Numbered from the stretch's first letter, positions 29,562 through 38,567 are shown. The stretch: 51,157 nucleotides of DNA from Prevotellaceae bacterium (GCA_031269545.1 JAISYZ010000131.1:1-51157), one strand, 5' to 3'. Notes: generated from the letters alone by a model not told the origin. Numbers and translations are program-made.

Positions 29562-29732
29562 TTATTCCGGACAGATAGCCGAAACCGGACATGAATCGGC
29601 ACAAGTTCCACAACTTGTACAAATAGTTGGATCGATGGTATAAACATCTCCCGGAATAATAGCTTCGACAGGACATTCGCCTGCACACGTTCCACAAGCC
29701 GTACATTCGTTTTCGTTAATTTTGTAAGCCAT
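29562..29732 (-). CDS. 2[4Fe-4S] ferredoxin
   Basis: This 56-residue protein begins MAYKINENECTACGTCAGEC. It has two copies of the CxxCxxCxxxCP cluster motif: Cys10-13-16-20 and Cys39, 42, 45 and 49. It is a bacterial clostridial-type low-potential electron carrier, typically serving pyruvate- or 2-oxoacid:ferredoxin oxidoreductases and related anaerobic enzymes. Length is exactly that of the family. It is a single-gene unit with its own TAnnTTTG box (29762-29769) and strong terminator (29504-29532), consistent with high expression. It suggests an anaerobic lifestyle. Confidence 0.95.
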   Translation of the reverse strand: MAYKINENECTACGTCAGECPVEAIIPGDVYTIDPTICTSCGTCADSCPVSAICPE

Positions 29733-29761
29733 TTTTTATTAAATTTTAATTAAACATCTTA

Positions 29762-29769
29762 CAAAAGTA
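29762..29769 (-). promoter_or_regulatory. Ferredoxin promoter, -7 box
   Basis: TACTTTTG on the minus strand, 29 nt upstream of the ferredoxin ATG. Confidence 0.6.
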
Positions 29770-29939
29770 TATAAAATATTCTATTTGTCAAAATAATTAC
29801 AGTATTTGTTTGATTCTTAAAAGATAAAGTATTGAAATTCAAAGAAAAATATTCGGACAATCTTAACGGGATTTAATAATCAATAATATTAATAATATTT
29901 AAAATATTTAAAATGCCACTGAAATACATATTAAAATTA

Positions 29940-29947
29940 TAACTTTG
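29940..29947 (+). promoter_or_regulatory. DUF1573 gene promoter, -7 box
   Basis: TAACTTTG followed by TGG fits TAnnTTTG and lies 43 nt upstream of the first DUF1573 ATG. Confidence 0.55.
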
Positions 29948-29990
29948 TGGCTCAAAATGAAATTATAAACTTGAAAAAATAAAAAGTAAA

Positions 29991-30455
29991 ATGAAAAATT
30001 TATTAAAAACAGCACTGTTAATTACAGCCTTATCGTTTGCTCTTACAACAGTTAGCGCTCAAACAGGAAAAATAGTATTCGACAATCCTTCGCACAATTT
30101 TGGACCAAATGTTAACCAAAAAGGCGGAGGCGTAACGCACCGTTTCGTATTCACCAATCAGGGAGATGCGCCTATAACGATACAGAATGTTAAACCATCC
30201 TGCGGTTGTACAACTCCCGCTTGGACAAAAGAACCGGTGGCGCCGGGCGCACAAGGATTTGTTGATGCAACTTATAATCCTTCGAGTGTAGGATATTTCA
30301 GTAAAAGTTTGGAGGTAACAAATAACGGCGATCCTCAAACGATAACGCTGATAATATCTGGCGAGGTCGTTGCTGAACCGAAAGTTGAAGAAACTCAGCC
30401 GGAGCTTATCGAACCGAAAGTTGAAGAAACTCCTGATGTTCAAGAAGAAAAATAA
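29991..30455 (+). CDS. DUF1573 exported protein, short paralogue
   Basis: This 154-residue exported protein has a signal peptide (MKNLLKTALLITALSFALTT, ending VSAQ) and a single DUF1573 immunoglobulin-like domain (about 25-125). The domain includes the hallmark HRFVFTNQGDAPITI and PSCGCTTPAWTKEPVAPG. It ends in an acidic tail carrying EPKVEET twice. DUF1573 proteins are abundant in Bacteroidetes envelopes; their role is not established. The gene is followed 28 nt later by a longer paralogue with a nearly identical leader and signal-peptide start, so the pair arose by tandem duplication. It is the first gene of a run that continues through meaB. Confidence 0.88.
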   Translation: MKNLLKTALLITALSFALTTVSAQTGKIVFDNPSHNFGPNVNQKGGGVTHRFVFTNQGDAPITIQNVKPSCGCTTPAWTKEPVAPGAQGFVDATYNPSSVGYFSKSLEVTNNGDPQTITLIISGEVVAEPKVEETQPELIEPKVEETPDVQEEK

Positions 30456-30483
30456 AATTATGCATTTGTAAAATAAAAGTAAA

Positions 30484-31566
30484 ATGAAAAATTTATTAAA
30501 ATCAGTATTATTGTTAGTCGCTTTATCATTCGCATTTACAACAATTAATGCACAAACAGGAAAGATAGTATTTGACAATCCTTCGCATGATTTTGGCTCA
30601 AATATTCCCGAAAAAGGTGGAAATGTAACGCATCGTTTCACATTCACCAATAAAGGAGACGCTCCTGTAACAATACAAAATGTTACAGCATCCTGCGGAT
30701 GTACAACTCCTGCTTGGACAAAAGAACCGGTAGCACCGGGCGCACAGGGATTTGTTGATGCAACTTATCGCCCTGCCGGTCGTGCGTATCCTTTTAAGAA
30801 AAATCTTAATGTAACAAGCAATGGAGATCCAAAGTTTATATCATTGACAATTTCGGGCGTTGTAGTCAAAGAGCCGCTTACTGTCGAAGAAGAATTTCCT
30901 GTTTCATGGGACGGAATAAGATTGTCGGAAAAAGCATTTGCATTTTCTCGCGTTATAATAACCGAAAAAGAAAGCAAACCAAGCGAAATAAAAGTTTATA
31001 ACAGCAGCGACATTCCTGTTGAATTATCCTTCAAAAATGTTCCCGATTATTTGAAAATTCAACCGGTAAAGCTTCAGCCAAAAGAAAAAGGAGTAATAAA
31101 AGCAACTTACGGTCAAACGAAAAATGCAAAATACGGTACAAGCATCAGCGAAATTGAAATATTTGTCAATGGTAAAAAATTACCGGAAACCTTGACAGCA
31201 ACAATTACGCTTATACCTGTGACGTCGGGCGACGAGAACACGGCAAAACCCGTTCTGAATTTTCTGAACAATAATTATATGTTCAATAATATCAAACAGG
31301 GTTCGATGGTATCAAACGAATATAGATTTAAAAATGCAGGTCAGGCTGATTTGAATATCCTGGCAGTTAATGCAATAAATTATAGTGGCGATAATCTGAA
31401 AATCACTTATCCCAAAGCGGTAAAACCGGGAGAAGAAGGCGTTATAAAAGTTGTTTTGAATACTAAAAAATTAAAAGGACAGCAGGATTTTAATATTGAA
31501 ATTATAACGAATGTATCTTCCAGTCCTGTTTCGCATGTTGCATTAAGAGGAAACATTGTAGAATAA
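30484..31566 (+). CDS. DUF1573 exported protein, long paralogue
   Basis: This 360-residue exported protein has a signal peptide (MKNLLKSVLLLVALSFAFTT, ending INAQ). Its DUF1573 domain (about 25-125) is very close to that of the preceding gene, including SCGCTTPAWTKEPVAPGAQG. Two further Ig-like segments follow (about 140-240 and 255-360); the last again has the DUF1573-like pattern EYRFKNAGQADLNILAV. The extra domains distinguish it from the short paralogue, which instead has an acidic tail. It is probably periplasmic or on the cell surface. meaB starts 6 nt after its stop. Function is unknown. Confidence 0.87.
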   Translation: MKNLLKSVLLLVALSFAFTTINAQTGKIVFDNPSHDFGSNIPEKGGNVTHRFTFTNKGDAPVTIQNVTASCGCTTPAWTKEPVAPGAQGFVDATYRPAGRAYPFKKNLNVTSNGDPKFISLTISGVVVKEPLTVEEEFPVSWDGIRLSEKAFAFSRVIITEKESKPSEIKVYNSSDIPVELSFKNVPDYLKIQPVKLQPKEKGVIKATYGQTKNAKYGTSISEIEIFVNGKKLPETLTATITLIPVTSGDENTAKPVLNFLNNNYMFNNIKQGSMVSNEYRFKNAGQADLNILAVNAINYSGDNLKITYPKAVKPGEEGVIKVVLNTKKLKGQQDFNIEIITNVSSSPVSHVALRGNIVE

Positions 31567-31572
31567 ACTTTA

Positions 31573-32676
31573 ATGAATAATACATTTCTTGAAAAGAGTG
31601 CATTACAGGTTAATGATGGCGTAGAACAGCCACCAATAGTGAATCCGAACGCAATATCGCGATTTAAGAAATTTCAGCAAAAAATACCTTCAGCAGACGA
31701 GTTTGTTGAAGGTATTTTATGTAAAAATATAACTATGCTGAGTAAAGCCATAACTCTTGTGGAAAGTGCGTTGCCACAGCATTATGCATTGGGACAGGAA
31801 GTTATTGAACGCTGTTTGCCGTATTCGGGAAAATCAATACGAATAGGAATAACAGGCGTTCCGGGAGCGGGAAAAAGCACTTTTATCGAAACTTTCGGAA
31901 AAATGTTGACATCGCAAGGATATAAACTTGCCGTACTTGCAATAGACCCAAGCAGCGAACGCTCGAAAGGCAGTATTCTTGGCGATAAAACCCGCATGGA
32001 AACGCTTTGCGCCGACAAAAATGCTTTTATTCGCCCAAGTCCATCAGCAGGCTCGCTTGGAGGAGTTGCCCGAAAAACCCGCGAAAGTCTTATCCTTTGC
32101 GAGGCTGCAGGTTTTGACGTTGTTTTTATCGAAACGGTAGGAGTTGGGCAGTCGGAAACGGCAGTACATTCCATGGTCGATTTCTTTTTGCTGCTTTTAA
32201 TCTCGGGAGGCGGAGACGAATTGCAGGGAATAAAACGAGGAATAATGGAAATGGCAGATTTACTCGCTATTACAAAAGCCGATGGCGAAAATGTCATGAA
32301 AGCCGAACAATCGCGTATTCTCTATCAGAGCGCAATGCATTTTTTGCCACAGTCAGAATCGGGATGGACACCAAAGACACTTATTTGTTCGTCTAAAACA
32401 AATACAGGTTTAACCGAAATATGGAATATGATAAACGAATATATAAATTTTACGAAAAAAAACGGATATTTTAAAACAAACAGATTACGACAGTCAAAAT
32501 ATTGGATGTACGAAACTATAAATTCATACCTGCACGATAATTTTTACCAAAACCCAACCGTAAAAGAAAAACTTTCTGATTATGAAAATGCGGTATTGTC
32601 AGATAAATTGACTTCATTTAAAGCTGCAAAGCAACTGTTTGACATTTATACTGAACTGACAAAAAAATCCAATTAA
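31573..32676 (+). CDS. meaB: Methylmalonyl-CoA mutase-associated GTPase
   Basis: This 367-residue G3E-family GTPase of the MeaB/ArgK group protects and reloads B12-dependent methylmalonyl-CoA mutase. Features include an alpha-helical N-terminus (ALSKAITL-like at about 55-63, ending GQEVIERCLP) and Walker A GVPGAGKST (about 95-103). The base-rich motif DPSSERSKGSILGDKTRM is typical of MeaB, followed by FIETVGVGQSE for switch II and ITKADGEN as the guanine-recognition motif. The C-terminal part (about 290-367) forms the dimerisation arm. The mutase genes are not in this window. Placement directly behind DUF1573 genes looks incidental. It implies succinate/propionate metabolism with B12. Confidence 0.92.
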   Translation: MNNTFLEKSALQVNDGVEQPPIVNPNAISRFKKFQQKIPSADEFVEGILCKNITMLSKAITLVESALPQHYALGQEVIERCLPYSGKSIRIGITGVPGAGKSTFIETFGKMLTSQGYKLAVLAIDPSSERSKGSILGDKTRMETLCADKNAFIRPSPSAGSLGGVARKTRESLILCEAAGFDVVFIETVGVGQSETAVHSMVDFFLLLLISGGGDELQGIKRGIMEMADLLAITKADGENVMKAEQSRILYQSAMHFLPQSESGWTPKTLICSSKTNTGLTEIWNMINEYINFTKKNGYFKTNRLRQSKYWMYETINSYLHDNFYQNPTVKEKLSDYENAVLSDKLTSFKAAKQLFDIYTELTKKSN

Positions 32677-32694
32677 TTTACGATTTAAATATTT

Positions 32695-32786
32695 ATACCA
32701 AACTGCTATCAAAATGCAATTTGTATGTATTGATTATCAATAAAATAAATTGATGTTTCAGGTTGTTTTGATGCCGTTTTTGTATT
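32695..32786. repeat. Dispersed palindromic repeat, copy 1
   Basis: This AT-rich palindromic element of about 91 bp begins ATACCAAACTGCTATCAAAA and ends with TTTTGATGCCGTTTTTGTAT, with an inner hairpin ATTGA-TTA-TCAAT. It sits between the convergent 3' ends of meaB and the DUF3857 gene. A second copy of the same length is at 47430-47520. Confidence 0.85.
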
Positions 32787-32843
32787 AGTTGTTTTTGCAA
32801 ATAAAATTTGTTTGTAATTTTTACAATTGTAAATGCTTTTACA

Positions 32844-34727
32844 TCATTGCTTTTTAAGAACTATTTTTGAATTTTCGGTTTGTGAAATACTTTTCATAAA
32901 TGCTGTTAATTCTTCGTATTTCTCTTTGGGATAATCGCCCGAACGCAAAAGAAAGGTTTGAGTAATTTCAATTTTCCCTTTTTCGTATTTCACATTGAAA
33001 CTGTATTTTCCAAAATCAGATTTTATAGATATTGGTTTTGGCATCGCTTCGACTGTCATGTCTGATGGAAAATTTATAATTATCGTGTCAATATCGCAAT
33101 AACCGCGCTGTATGTATATATCCAAGTTTCGTTCCTTGTCGAGTTTCCGAGAGTTTCTGTTGAAAGGATTTACAGGAATAAAAAATCGGCTTCCCGAAAT
33201 GCTTCCATATTTGTAAACATCAATGTCAAAATCAATATCTATGACAGGTACAGAATTTTTGTCTTCGTTGATTTTTAGATTTTTTATTGTTGAAAGAGGC
33301 AAATCAATCATTTTTTGCAAAAGGTTTATTTTATCCTTTTCCTCAATCTTTGTGATATGCGCAATTCTCTCATACTGTTGCAATTCGTAACTTTTGGCGA
33401 CATGAACGCTGGCAAAACCTTCATTGTTAATATCGACTGTAACGTTTTGCTTCATCAAATTCAGAGAATCAGTATTTGTGGGAAGATTAACAAATTGTGC
33501 AGTTCCGTTTTTATAAACCAAAGCATCGTGTCCTGCAATATCTTCGTGAACATATCCGAAAGGAACTTCGGGATTTGTACATTCGAGCCAAAGCGTTTCA
33601 TTGTCGAGAGGAACTTGCAATATTACGTGGTTTGTTTGCAATGCGCATGCATAATCTTTACATATTTGTTTGTGTACAGTGCTTATTTCGGTGTAGTAAG
33701 ATTCTATTCCACATTCTTGCAGCATTGCTTTCATAAAGTTTGAAAGCGCTTTACAGTCGCCGAATTTACTTTTATAAACTTCTTCGGCAGTCATTGGTTG
33801 CAAGCCGCCTATTCCAAGTTGAATACTTACATATCGCGTATGTTTGCCGAGATAATCGTAAAGCGCTTTTACCTTTTCGCGGTTTGTCAATCCTTTTGTC
33901 AGTTCAAATATTTTCTGTTTCAATTCGGCTGGCAATAAATCTCTGTTTTGCAGCAGCGACCATTGCCATTTTCCGTAATTTTCCCAACCGTTTTGATTTC
34001 CTGTTGTATTGTCGTAATAAAAATTGCTTGGAGTGAGATAAATCAACGGAAATATTTGTCGTCTTGATGGCGAAAGCGATTCGGATTTAATTGCAGCAAA
34101 ATTATCAAGCGTCCATTCGCATACATCAAATGTTCCACTGTTGCTGATAATCGGTTTTATATCGGTGTTAAAGTTTTTTGATAAATATTCGCAATTTTTC
34201 GGAAGCATTAATTTATATACTGCTTTTTCAACTGCTACATTATACACAGAAACGGGCGAAAACACAGGGAAAGACAAAATTCCATTTTTCCAGCCTGTTT
34301 CATATTCGTATTTTACTGTATAAGGATAATAGGAAGTTTGCGGCGACAGAAAATAATATTTGCTGTCGGATGCCAAACCTTCGGAATATTCTGTTTCTTT
34401 TATTTCCGAACGCTTGATTTTTCGCATCAGTTTCCCATCCTTATCATAAATTTCGCCCGAAAAGTTTTTTAAAGTTCTGAATTTGTCGCCGTAACATACA
34501 AAGTCCGACAAATCGTCTCCCTGCTTGTTTAATACGGTTATTACGTAAATATTTTTTTCTGTAGCCGATTTCATGTCATTGTAAACAAATTCGGTATAAG
34601 AGTATCGAACAACTGCATTACTGTTTTTTTTCAATTCTTCGGAAATATTGTCAACTGCATAATTTTGCGCCGAAACGCTTGCCGATGCAATCAAAAATAT
34701 TATTACGAACAAAAACTTATTTTTCAT
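32844..34727 (-). CDS. DUF3857 / transglutaminase-fold exported protein
   Basis: This 627-residue exported protein has a signal peptide (MKNKFLFVIIFLIASASVSA). A DUF3857 domain (about 25-220) is followed by a transglutaminase-like domain (about 265-395). The catalytic region is intact: Cys325 in FGDCKALSNF and His367 in TNHVILQV, with Glu382 in LWLECTNP in the position usually held by an acidic residue. The C-terminal region (about 410-627) is beta-rich. Family members act in the periplasm; substrates are generally unknown. It is 18 nt downstream of a related DUF3857 gene that lacks these residues, and both are probably transcribed from 36716-36723. Confidence 0.85.
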   Translation of the reverse strand: MKNKFLFVIIFLIASASVSAQNYAVDNISEELKKNSNAVVRYSYTEFVYNDMKSATEKNIYVITVLNKQGDDLSDFVCYGDKFRTLKNFSGEIYDKDGKLMRKIKRSEIKETEYSEGLASDSKYYFLSPQTSYYPYTVKYEYETGWKNGILSFPVFSPVSVYNVAVEKAVYKLMLPKNCEYLSKNFNTDIKPIISNSGTFDVCEWTLDNFAAIKSESLSPSRRQIFPLIYLTPSNFYYDNTTGNQNGWENYGKWQWSLLQNRDLLPAELKQKIFELTKGLTNREKVKALYDYLGKHTRYVSIQLGIGGLQPMTAEEVYKSKFGDCKALSNFMKAMLQECGIESYYTEISTVHKQICKDYACALQTNHVILQVPLDNETLWLECTNPEVPFGYVHEDIAGHDALVYKNGTAQFVNLPTNTDSLNLMKQNVTVDINNEGFASVHVAKSYELQQYERIAHITKIEEKDKINLLQKMIDLPLSTIKNLKINEDKNSVPVIDIDFDIDVYKYGSISGSRFFIPVNPFNRNSRKLDKERNLDIYIQRGYCDIDTIIINFPSDMTVEAMPKPISIKSDFGKYSFNVKYEKGKIEITQTFLLRSGDYPKEKYEELTAFMKSISQTENSKIVLKKQ

Positions 34728-34745
34728 CGTATTAAACTGTTTTAT

Positions 34746-36692
34746 TTATTGGTTTTTCTTTATAACTATCTGACTGTCGCTCATTTGTGTCAACAATCCG
34801 TAAAAATCGCTTAAATCTTTGTATTCCAGTGCGGCAAAAACCAGCCTGTCAACGGTATATGAAAATTTAATCTGCATATTATTAAAAGTTACCTGTGAAA
34901 TATATGTGTATTTTACGCCCTTTTCGCAAGCCGACAGATTCATATTTTCGGGTTTTTCTTCGACGCTGTAATTTGTCGGAAGAATAATTCCGCAAATTAT
35001 ATTATACGTTACCTGATAATTAAATTCTACGGGTAAAATTCTTTCCTGTTGTTTCAGTTTGTTTTCGGTCATAAACGGAAAAACAGTAGAATTTAAATAA
35101 ATGTATTCATCGGTAGAATTCACTGTTGATGTAAATAAAATTGTTTCGTTTATAACCAGTGAGTCAAGTCCTTTTACTTCAACATCGTTTACTTGTATCG
35201 AAAATTCTTTTTCTACCGACTCAATATATTCTTCTTTTGTTTTATACTTTTCATAATTGTTTGCAAAAGAATATGCTGCCTGATTTGTATAAGTTCTGCG
35301 TATAGTTCCCGACAATTCGTTTTCGTTGCTGATATTTACTAAAACAGATATTGATGATACGCTTTTCGAGATGTTTGTCAAATTAACCCAGCCGCTGTCA
35401 TCGTTTACTTTGTAAATTCTTGCCTTGTCAACAAGTAAATTCGGCGGTAAAACATTAATGTCGGAATAAGGATTTGTTCCATCAAGATACAGATATTCAC
35501 CGTTTAATGTTACTCGAACAATGAAAGTATTTATTTTGTCAATTGTGGGTTTAGCCAAAGGCAATCGCCCGAAACTGCGAGGATTTAGCAAAATAGGAAC
35601 AACATCAAAATCGGCATCGCGCAAAGCCGAATGTAATACAAAATTGATTTCGGCGCTTGTGCCTGTGCCTTTTTCGGCTGCCTGACGCGGACTGTTTGAC
35701 GATAACGAATAGCGTCCGTTGTATTTCATTTTCGACTGAACGAGTTTCAAAATACTTCTTACCTTTTCCTTTTCGCTTGCGTTAGATTCTTTGATTGCCT
35801 CTACTTCCTTTTTGAACGGATATGATGTTTTCAGATTTGAATTGAAATCTGACTTTTCGAGAGTTTCGTTTACTGCTTTCCAACTGTTTGCGTATGATTT
35901 AGTCATTTGTCCGGGTATTTCGATTGATGAAAGTTCAAATTCGACTTTTGTTTTAAAATCGTCAAGACACCAGATATATGAATCACCTTTTAATGCAGGA
36001 ATGTGCTCGGCTTCACACATAACTATATCGGTGCTAAAAAAATATCCTCCCGCATTATAATTTCCTTTTTCGCGCTGTATATTCAACCTGTGATAACCTT
36101 TCACATTCAAACCAAATTTGAAATATTCGGGAACAGCAACATTGAATTTGCTGTATATCACAGGAATTGAATGTTGCACATTTAAATGAGGAATTGAAAA
36201 AATATAATCGGATGTGATTTTATACTTGTATTCAATCACCGAGCCGACTTGCACTTCGGGTATTGAAAATTTTACTCGCGTACGTTTTTCATCTATTTTT
36301 TCTTTGAAAATATAATCTTTTTTCAATTCGCTTTCTACAATTTTTCCATTTACAAGATTATATGATGACGCTTTCAATCCCGACAAAAATTCGTCGGATG
36401 AGCCTCTGTTGTACAAAATAATTTCACCATCGCCCCATGATGTTCCTTCTTTTTTCAAAATTTTAACTTTTATCTTATAATCGTAAACGAGGTTAAAACT
36501 GTTCGAGATGTTGTAATACATATCAACATTTTCGTATAAAATCACCGCTTCGGCATCGGGCGCTTTGTCGTATGTTTCCATTTGAAGTTCGTCCATTGTA
36601 ACTTTACCGAATTTTTGCGAAAAATTTTGAGCCGAAACAGGTTGCAGAAACAATGTCGTTAATAACAGAATCATTATTTTTTTCATATTCAT
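34746..36692 (-). CDS. DUF3857 exported protein with degenerate transglutaminase site
   Basis: This 648-residue exported protein has a signal peptide (MNMKKIMILLLTTLFLQPVS, then AQ), a DUF3857 domain (about 40-250), a transglutaminase-like domain (about 300-415) and a beta-rich C-terminal region. At the catalytic positions it has Ser346 (GTGTSAEIN) instead of Cys and Thr389 (INTFIVRV) instead of His; Asp404 remains (LYLDGTNP). It is therefore probably non-catalytic. The open frame extends upstream to 36746, but a TAnnTTTG box at 36716-36723 falls inside that extension. The start at 36692, or the alternative at 36686, is preferred. It is the first gene of the pair with 32844-34727. Confidence 0.85.
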   Translation of the reverse strand: MNMKKIMILLLTTLFLQPVSAQNFSQKFGKVTMDELQMETYDKAPDAEAVILYENVDMYYNISNSFNLVYDYKIKVKILKKEGTSWGDGEIILYNRGSSDEFLSGLKASSYNLVNGKIVESELKKDYIFKEKIDEKRTRVKFSIPEVQVGSVIEYKYKITSDYIFSIPHLNVQHSIPVIYSKFNVAVPEYFKFGLNVKGYHRLNIQREKGNYNAGGYFFSTDIVMCEAEHIPALKGDSYIWCLDDFKTKVEFELSSIEIPGQMTKSYANSWKAVNETLEKSDFNSNLKTSYPFKKEVEAIKESNASEKEKVRSILKLVQSKMKYNGRYSLSSNSPRQAAEKGTGTSAEINFVLHSALRDADFDVVPILLNPRSFGRLPLAKPTIDKINTFIVRVTLNGEYLYLDGTNPYSDINVLPPNLLVDKARIYKVNDDSGWVNLTNISKSVSSISVLVNISNENELSGTIRRTYTNQAAYSFANNYEKYKTKEEYIESVEKEFSIQVNDVEVKGLDSLVINETILFTSTVNSTDEYIYLNSTVFPFMTENKLKQQERILPVEFNYQVTYNIICGIILPTNYSVEEKPENMNLSACEKGVKYTYISQVTFNNMQIKFSYTVDRLVFAALEYKDLSDFYGLLTQMSDSQIVIKKNQ

Positions 36693-36715
36693 AACATATT
36701 TGATTATTAAGTTTA

Positions 36716-36723
36716 CAAAGTTA
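36716..36723 (-). promoter_or_regulatory. DUF3857 pair promoter, -7 box
   Basis: TAACTTTG on the minus strand, 23 nt upstream of the ATG at 36692. It rules out the longer frame start at 36746. Confidence 0.6.
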
Positions 36724-36965
36724 ATATTAAATTTTGGATTAAACACAAATGAATAAAAATATCTTGCAAAAATTACTGTGTTTTAAAATGATACTATTGT
36801 AATAATGTGGCAATCAAAGAATAAAATTTTATTTTTGTAAATGCAAATAAAATTATCAGATTATCAAATATAAAGAAAAACCGCAAAAATCCGAAAGCAA
36901 ATTCCTTGCTTATCCTGCTTAAAAATTACTTGTGAAAATCTAATTTTATAATAATAATCAATAAT

Positions 36966-38324
36966 TTACATATCTGTCAGGAGTTTGTTTTCGGGAGAAT
37001 TTTCAAAATCAATCCATATTGTATCTATTAATTTTGAAATATCATTATAAGAGTCGTTATCCGAAGCTAAATCGCTGTTATTTAATTTTTCCAAATGCGA
37101 AAAAACTGTTGCAACAGTCATTTTATTTATGTCAAACGCAGGTTGATAACCATATTCCCTGTCGGTTTTTGAAATAACTTCCGAAAGTATTCCCGATTCG
37201 ACCAAACTGTTTACAACCGTACGGATAATGCGTGTCGGCAACGAAAGTTTTTCCGAAATATCGGATATTTCCAGCGGAGTGTTTTCATTTTTGAAATTAA
37301 GCACAATTATTCGCGCAATTAGTAATGCAAATATTTTACGTTGATAAAAACTCGTATGTTCCGATTCTTTTTCGCTTTCGTAATTATCTATATTTTGATA
37401 GGCAAAAGCAAGTTCGGCGCCGAGCAATACAATAAGCCAACTTAACTGCGCCCACATCAGAAATAAAGGTATGGCAGCAAATGTTCCGTAAATTGCGCTG
37501 AATTTCGTAATCGAAACTTGCGAATAAACGTATAAATCCTGAGTCAACTGAAACAAAGAACCTGCAATGATTCCTGCAAGCAAGGCATGTGAAAATTTTA
37601 CTCGTGTGTTGGGCATAAATTTATAAATCAACGCAAATAAAATCCACACTGAAATATAAGGAATACATTCGTACAAAATGTTCAGCACAGGACTGATACT
37701 GTCGAGAAACGACAGCGAAGATGATATTCCACTTACATCGTGATTTACAGCAAGCGAAACGCTGATTGATACCATCAAAAATACAGGCGCAATAATAAAT
37801 ACAGCCAGATAATTTGTAATACGGTTTTTCCACGAACGCGGATTTTTTACATTCCATACATGGTTAAACGATTCTTCGATATGAATCAGCAATTTCAGGC
37901 AAGCCCACAAAAGCATGATAATTCCTATGCCTGCAATAAGTCCGTTTTTTGTGTTTTTCAAAGTAGAATCAACAAAATTCAGCACCCATTGTACAATATC
38001 CTGCTGTTCCGAAAAATTTTCAAACAAAAAAGTCCTGAGTTCGTTTTCGTAATTAAAACCTTTTGCCATGGCAAAAACCAATGCTACAACAGGAACCAGC
38101 GACATCAACGTATAATACGTTAGCGCCGAAGCGCGTACTGTAATTTTATCTTCGACAAACGAGCGTATCGCGATTATTATTATTTTCAACTGTCGGGCAA
38201 GAAACGTATCGTTGCGACTTGGTTTTTCTCTCGTAAGATACCAAATGTCGCGCGTAACAAATTTTATACAGCGTTTTATAAAATTGGATACAATAGCAAA
38301 TATGTTTATCTTCTTTTTCAATTG
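36966..38324 (-). CDS. YihY/BrkB family inner-membrane protein
   Basis: This integral membrane protein of about 452 residues belongs to the YihY (formerly RNase BN/BrkB) family. Conserved hallmarks are VRASALTYYTLMSLVPVVALVF, YGTFAAIPLFLMWAQLSWLIVLLGAELAFAY, and about six transmembrane segments. The C-terminal extension (about 350-452) contains a winged-helix-like segment, SEKLSLPTRIIRTVVNSLVESGIL. There is no early ATG. The open frame reaches an ATG at 38375, but the TAnnTTTG box at 38351-38358 lies inside it. A TTG at 38324 fits downstream of that promoter and is proposed here; this is an inference. Function of the family is unsettled; the ribonuclease claim was withdrawn. Confidence 0.8.
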   Translation of the reverse strand, partial: QLKKKINIFAIVSNFIKRCIKFVTRDIWYLTREKPSRNDTFLARQLKIIIIAIRSFVEDKITVRASALTYYTLMSLVPVVALVFAMAKGFNYENELRTFLFENFSEQQDIVQWVLNFVDSTLKNTKNGLIAGIGIIMLLWACLKLLIHIEESFNHVWNVKNPRSWKNRITNYLAVFIIAPVFLMVSISVSLAVNHDVSGISSSLSFLDSISPVLNILYECIPYISVWILFALIYKFMPNTRVKFSHALLAGIIAGSLFQLTQDLYVYSQVSITKFSAIYGTFAAIPLFLMWAQLSWLIVLLGAELAFAYQNIDNYESEKESEHTSFYQRKIFALLIARIIVLNFKNENTPLEISDISEKLSLPTRIIRTVVNSLVESGILSEVISKTDREYGYQPAFDINKMTVATVFSHLEKLNNSDLASDNDSYNDISKLIDTIWIDFENSPENKLLTDM

Positions 38325-38350
38325 TTTTTGTATTGATATTGATTTCAGTG

Positions 38351-38358
38351 CAAAGGTA
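38351..38358 (-). promoter_or_regulatory. YihY gene promoter, -7 box
   Basis: TACCTTTG followed by CA on the minus strand is a strong match to TAnnTTTG. It overlaps the longer open frame and so bears on the start choice. Confidence 0.6.
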
Positions 38359-38419
38359 CAAAAATAAATATTCAAATAATGTTTATCAGGATAAATATTT
38401 TTTATTCATAATTATTTTG

Positions 38420-38427
38420 TACATTTG
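38420..38427 (+). promoter_or_regulatory. tRNA-Leu(CAG) promoter, -7 box
   Basis: TACATTTG lies 10 nt before the tRNA 5' end. Confidence 0.55.
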
Positions 38428-38437
38428 CGCCGTCATT

Positions 38438-38521
38438 GCCCGAATGGCGGAATTGGCAGACGCACTAGTTTCAGGGACTAGCGACCGCAAGGTTGTGCAG
38501 GTTCGAGCCCTGTTTCGGGCA
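38438..38521 (+). tRNA. tRNA-Leu (anticodon CAG)
   Basis: The acceptor stem GCCCGAA pairs perfectly with TTCGGGC. The anticodon stem CTAGT/ACTAG flanks the loop TTCAGGG, with anticodon CAG at 38472-38474. The long variable arm and D-loop AATTGGCAGACGC are typical of leucine tRNAs. The discriminator base is A and the CCA is not encoded. It reads CUG codons. It has its own promoter and terminator. Confidence 0.95.
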
Positions 38522-38534
38522 CAGAAAACAAGAT

Positions 38535-38567
38535 AAAACCTTTGTAAATGCAAGGGTTTTGTTTTTT
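38535..38567 (+). terminator. Terminator after tRNA-Leu(CAG)
   Basis: AAAACCTTTG (38535-38544) pairs with CAAGGGTTTT (38551-38560) over ten positions with one G-U pair, followed by G and six T. Confidence 0.75.
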
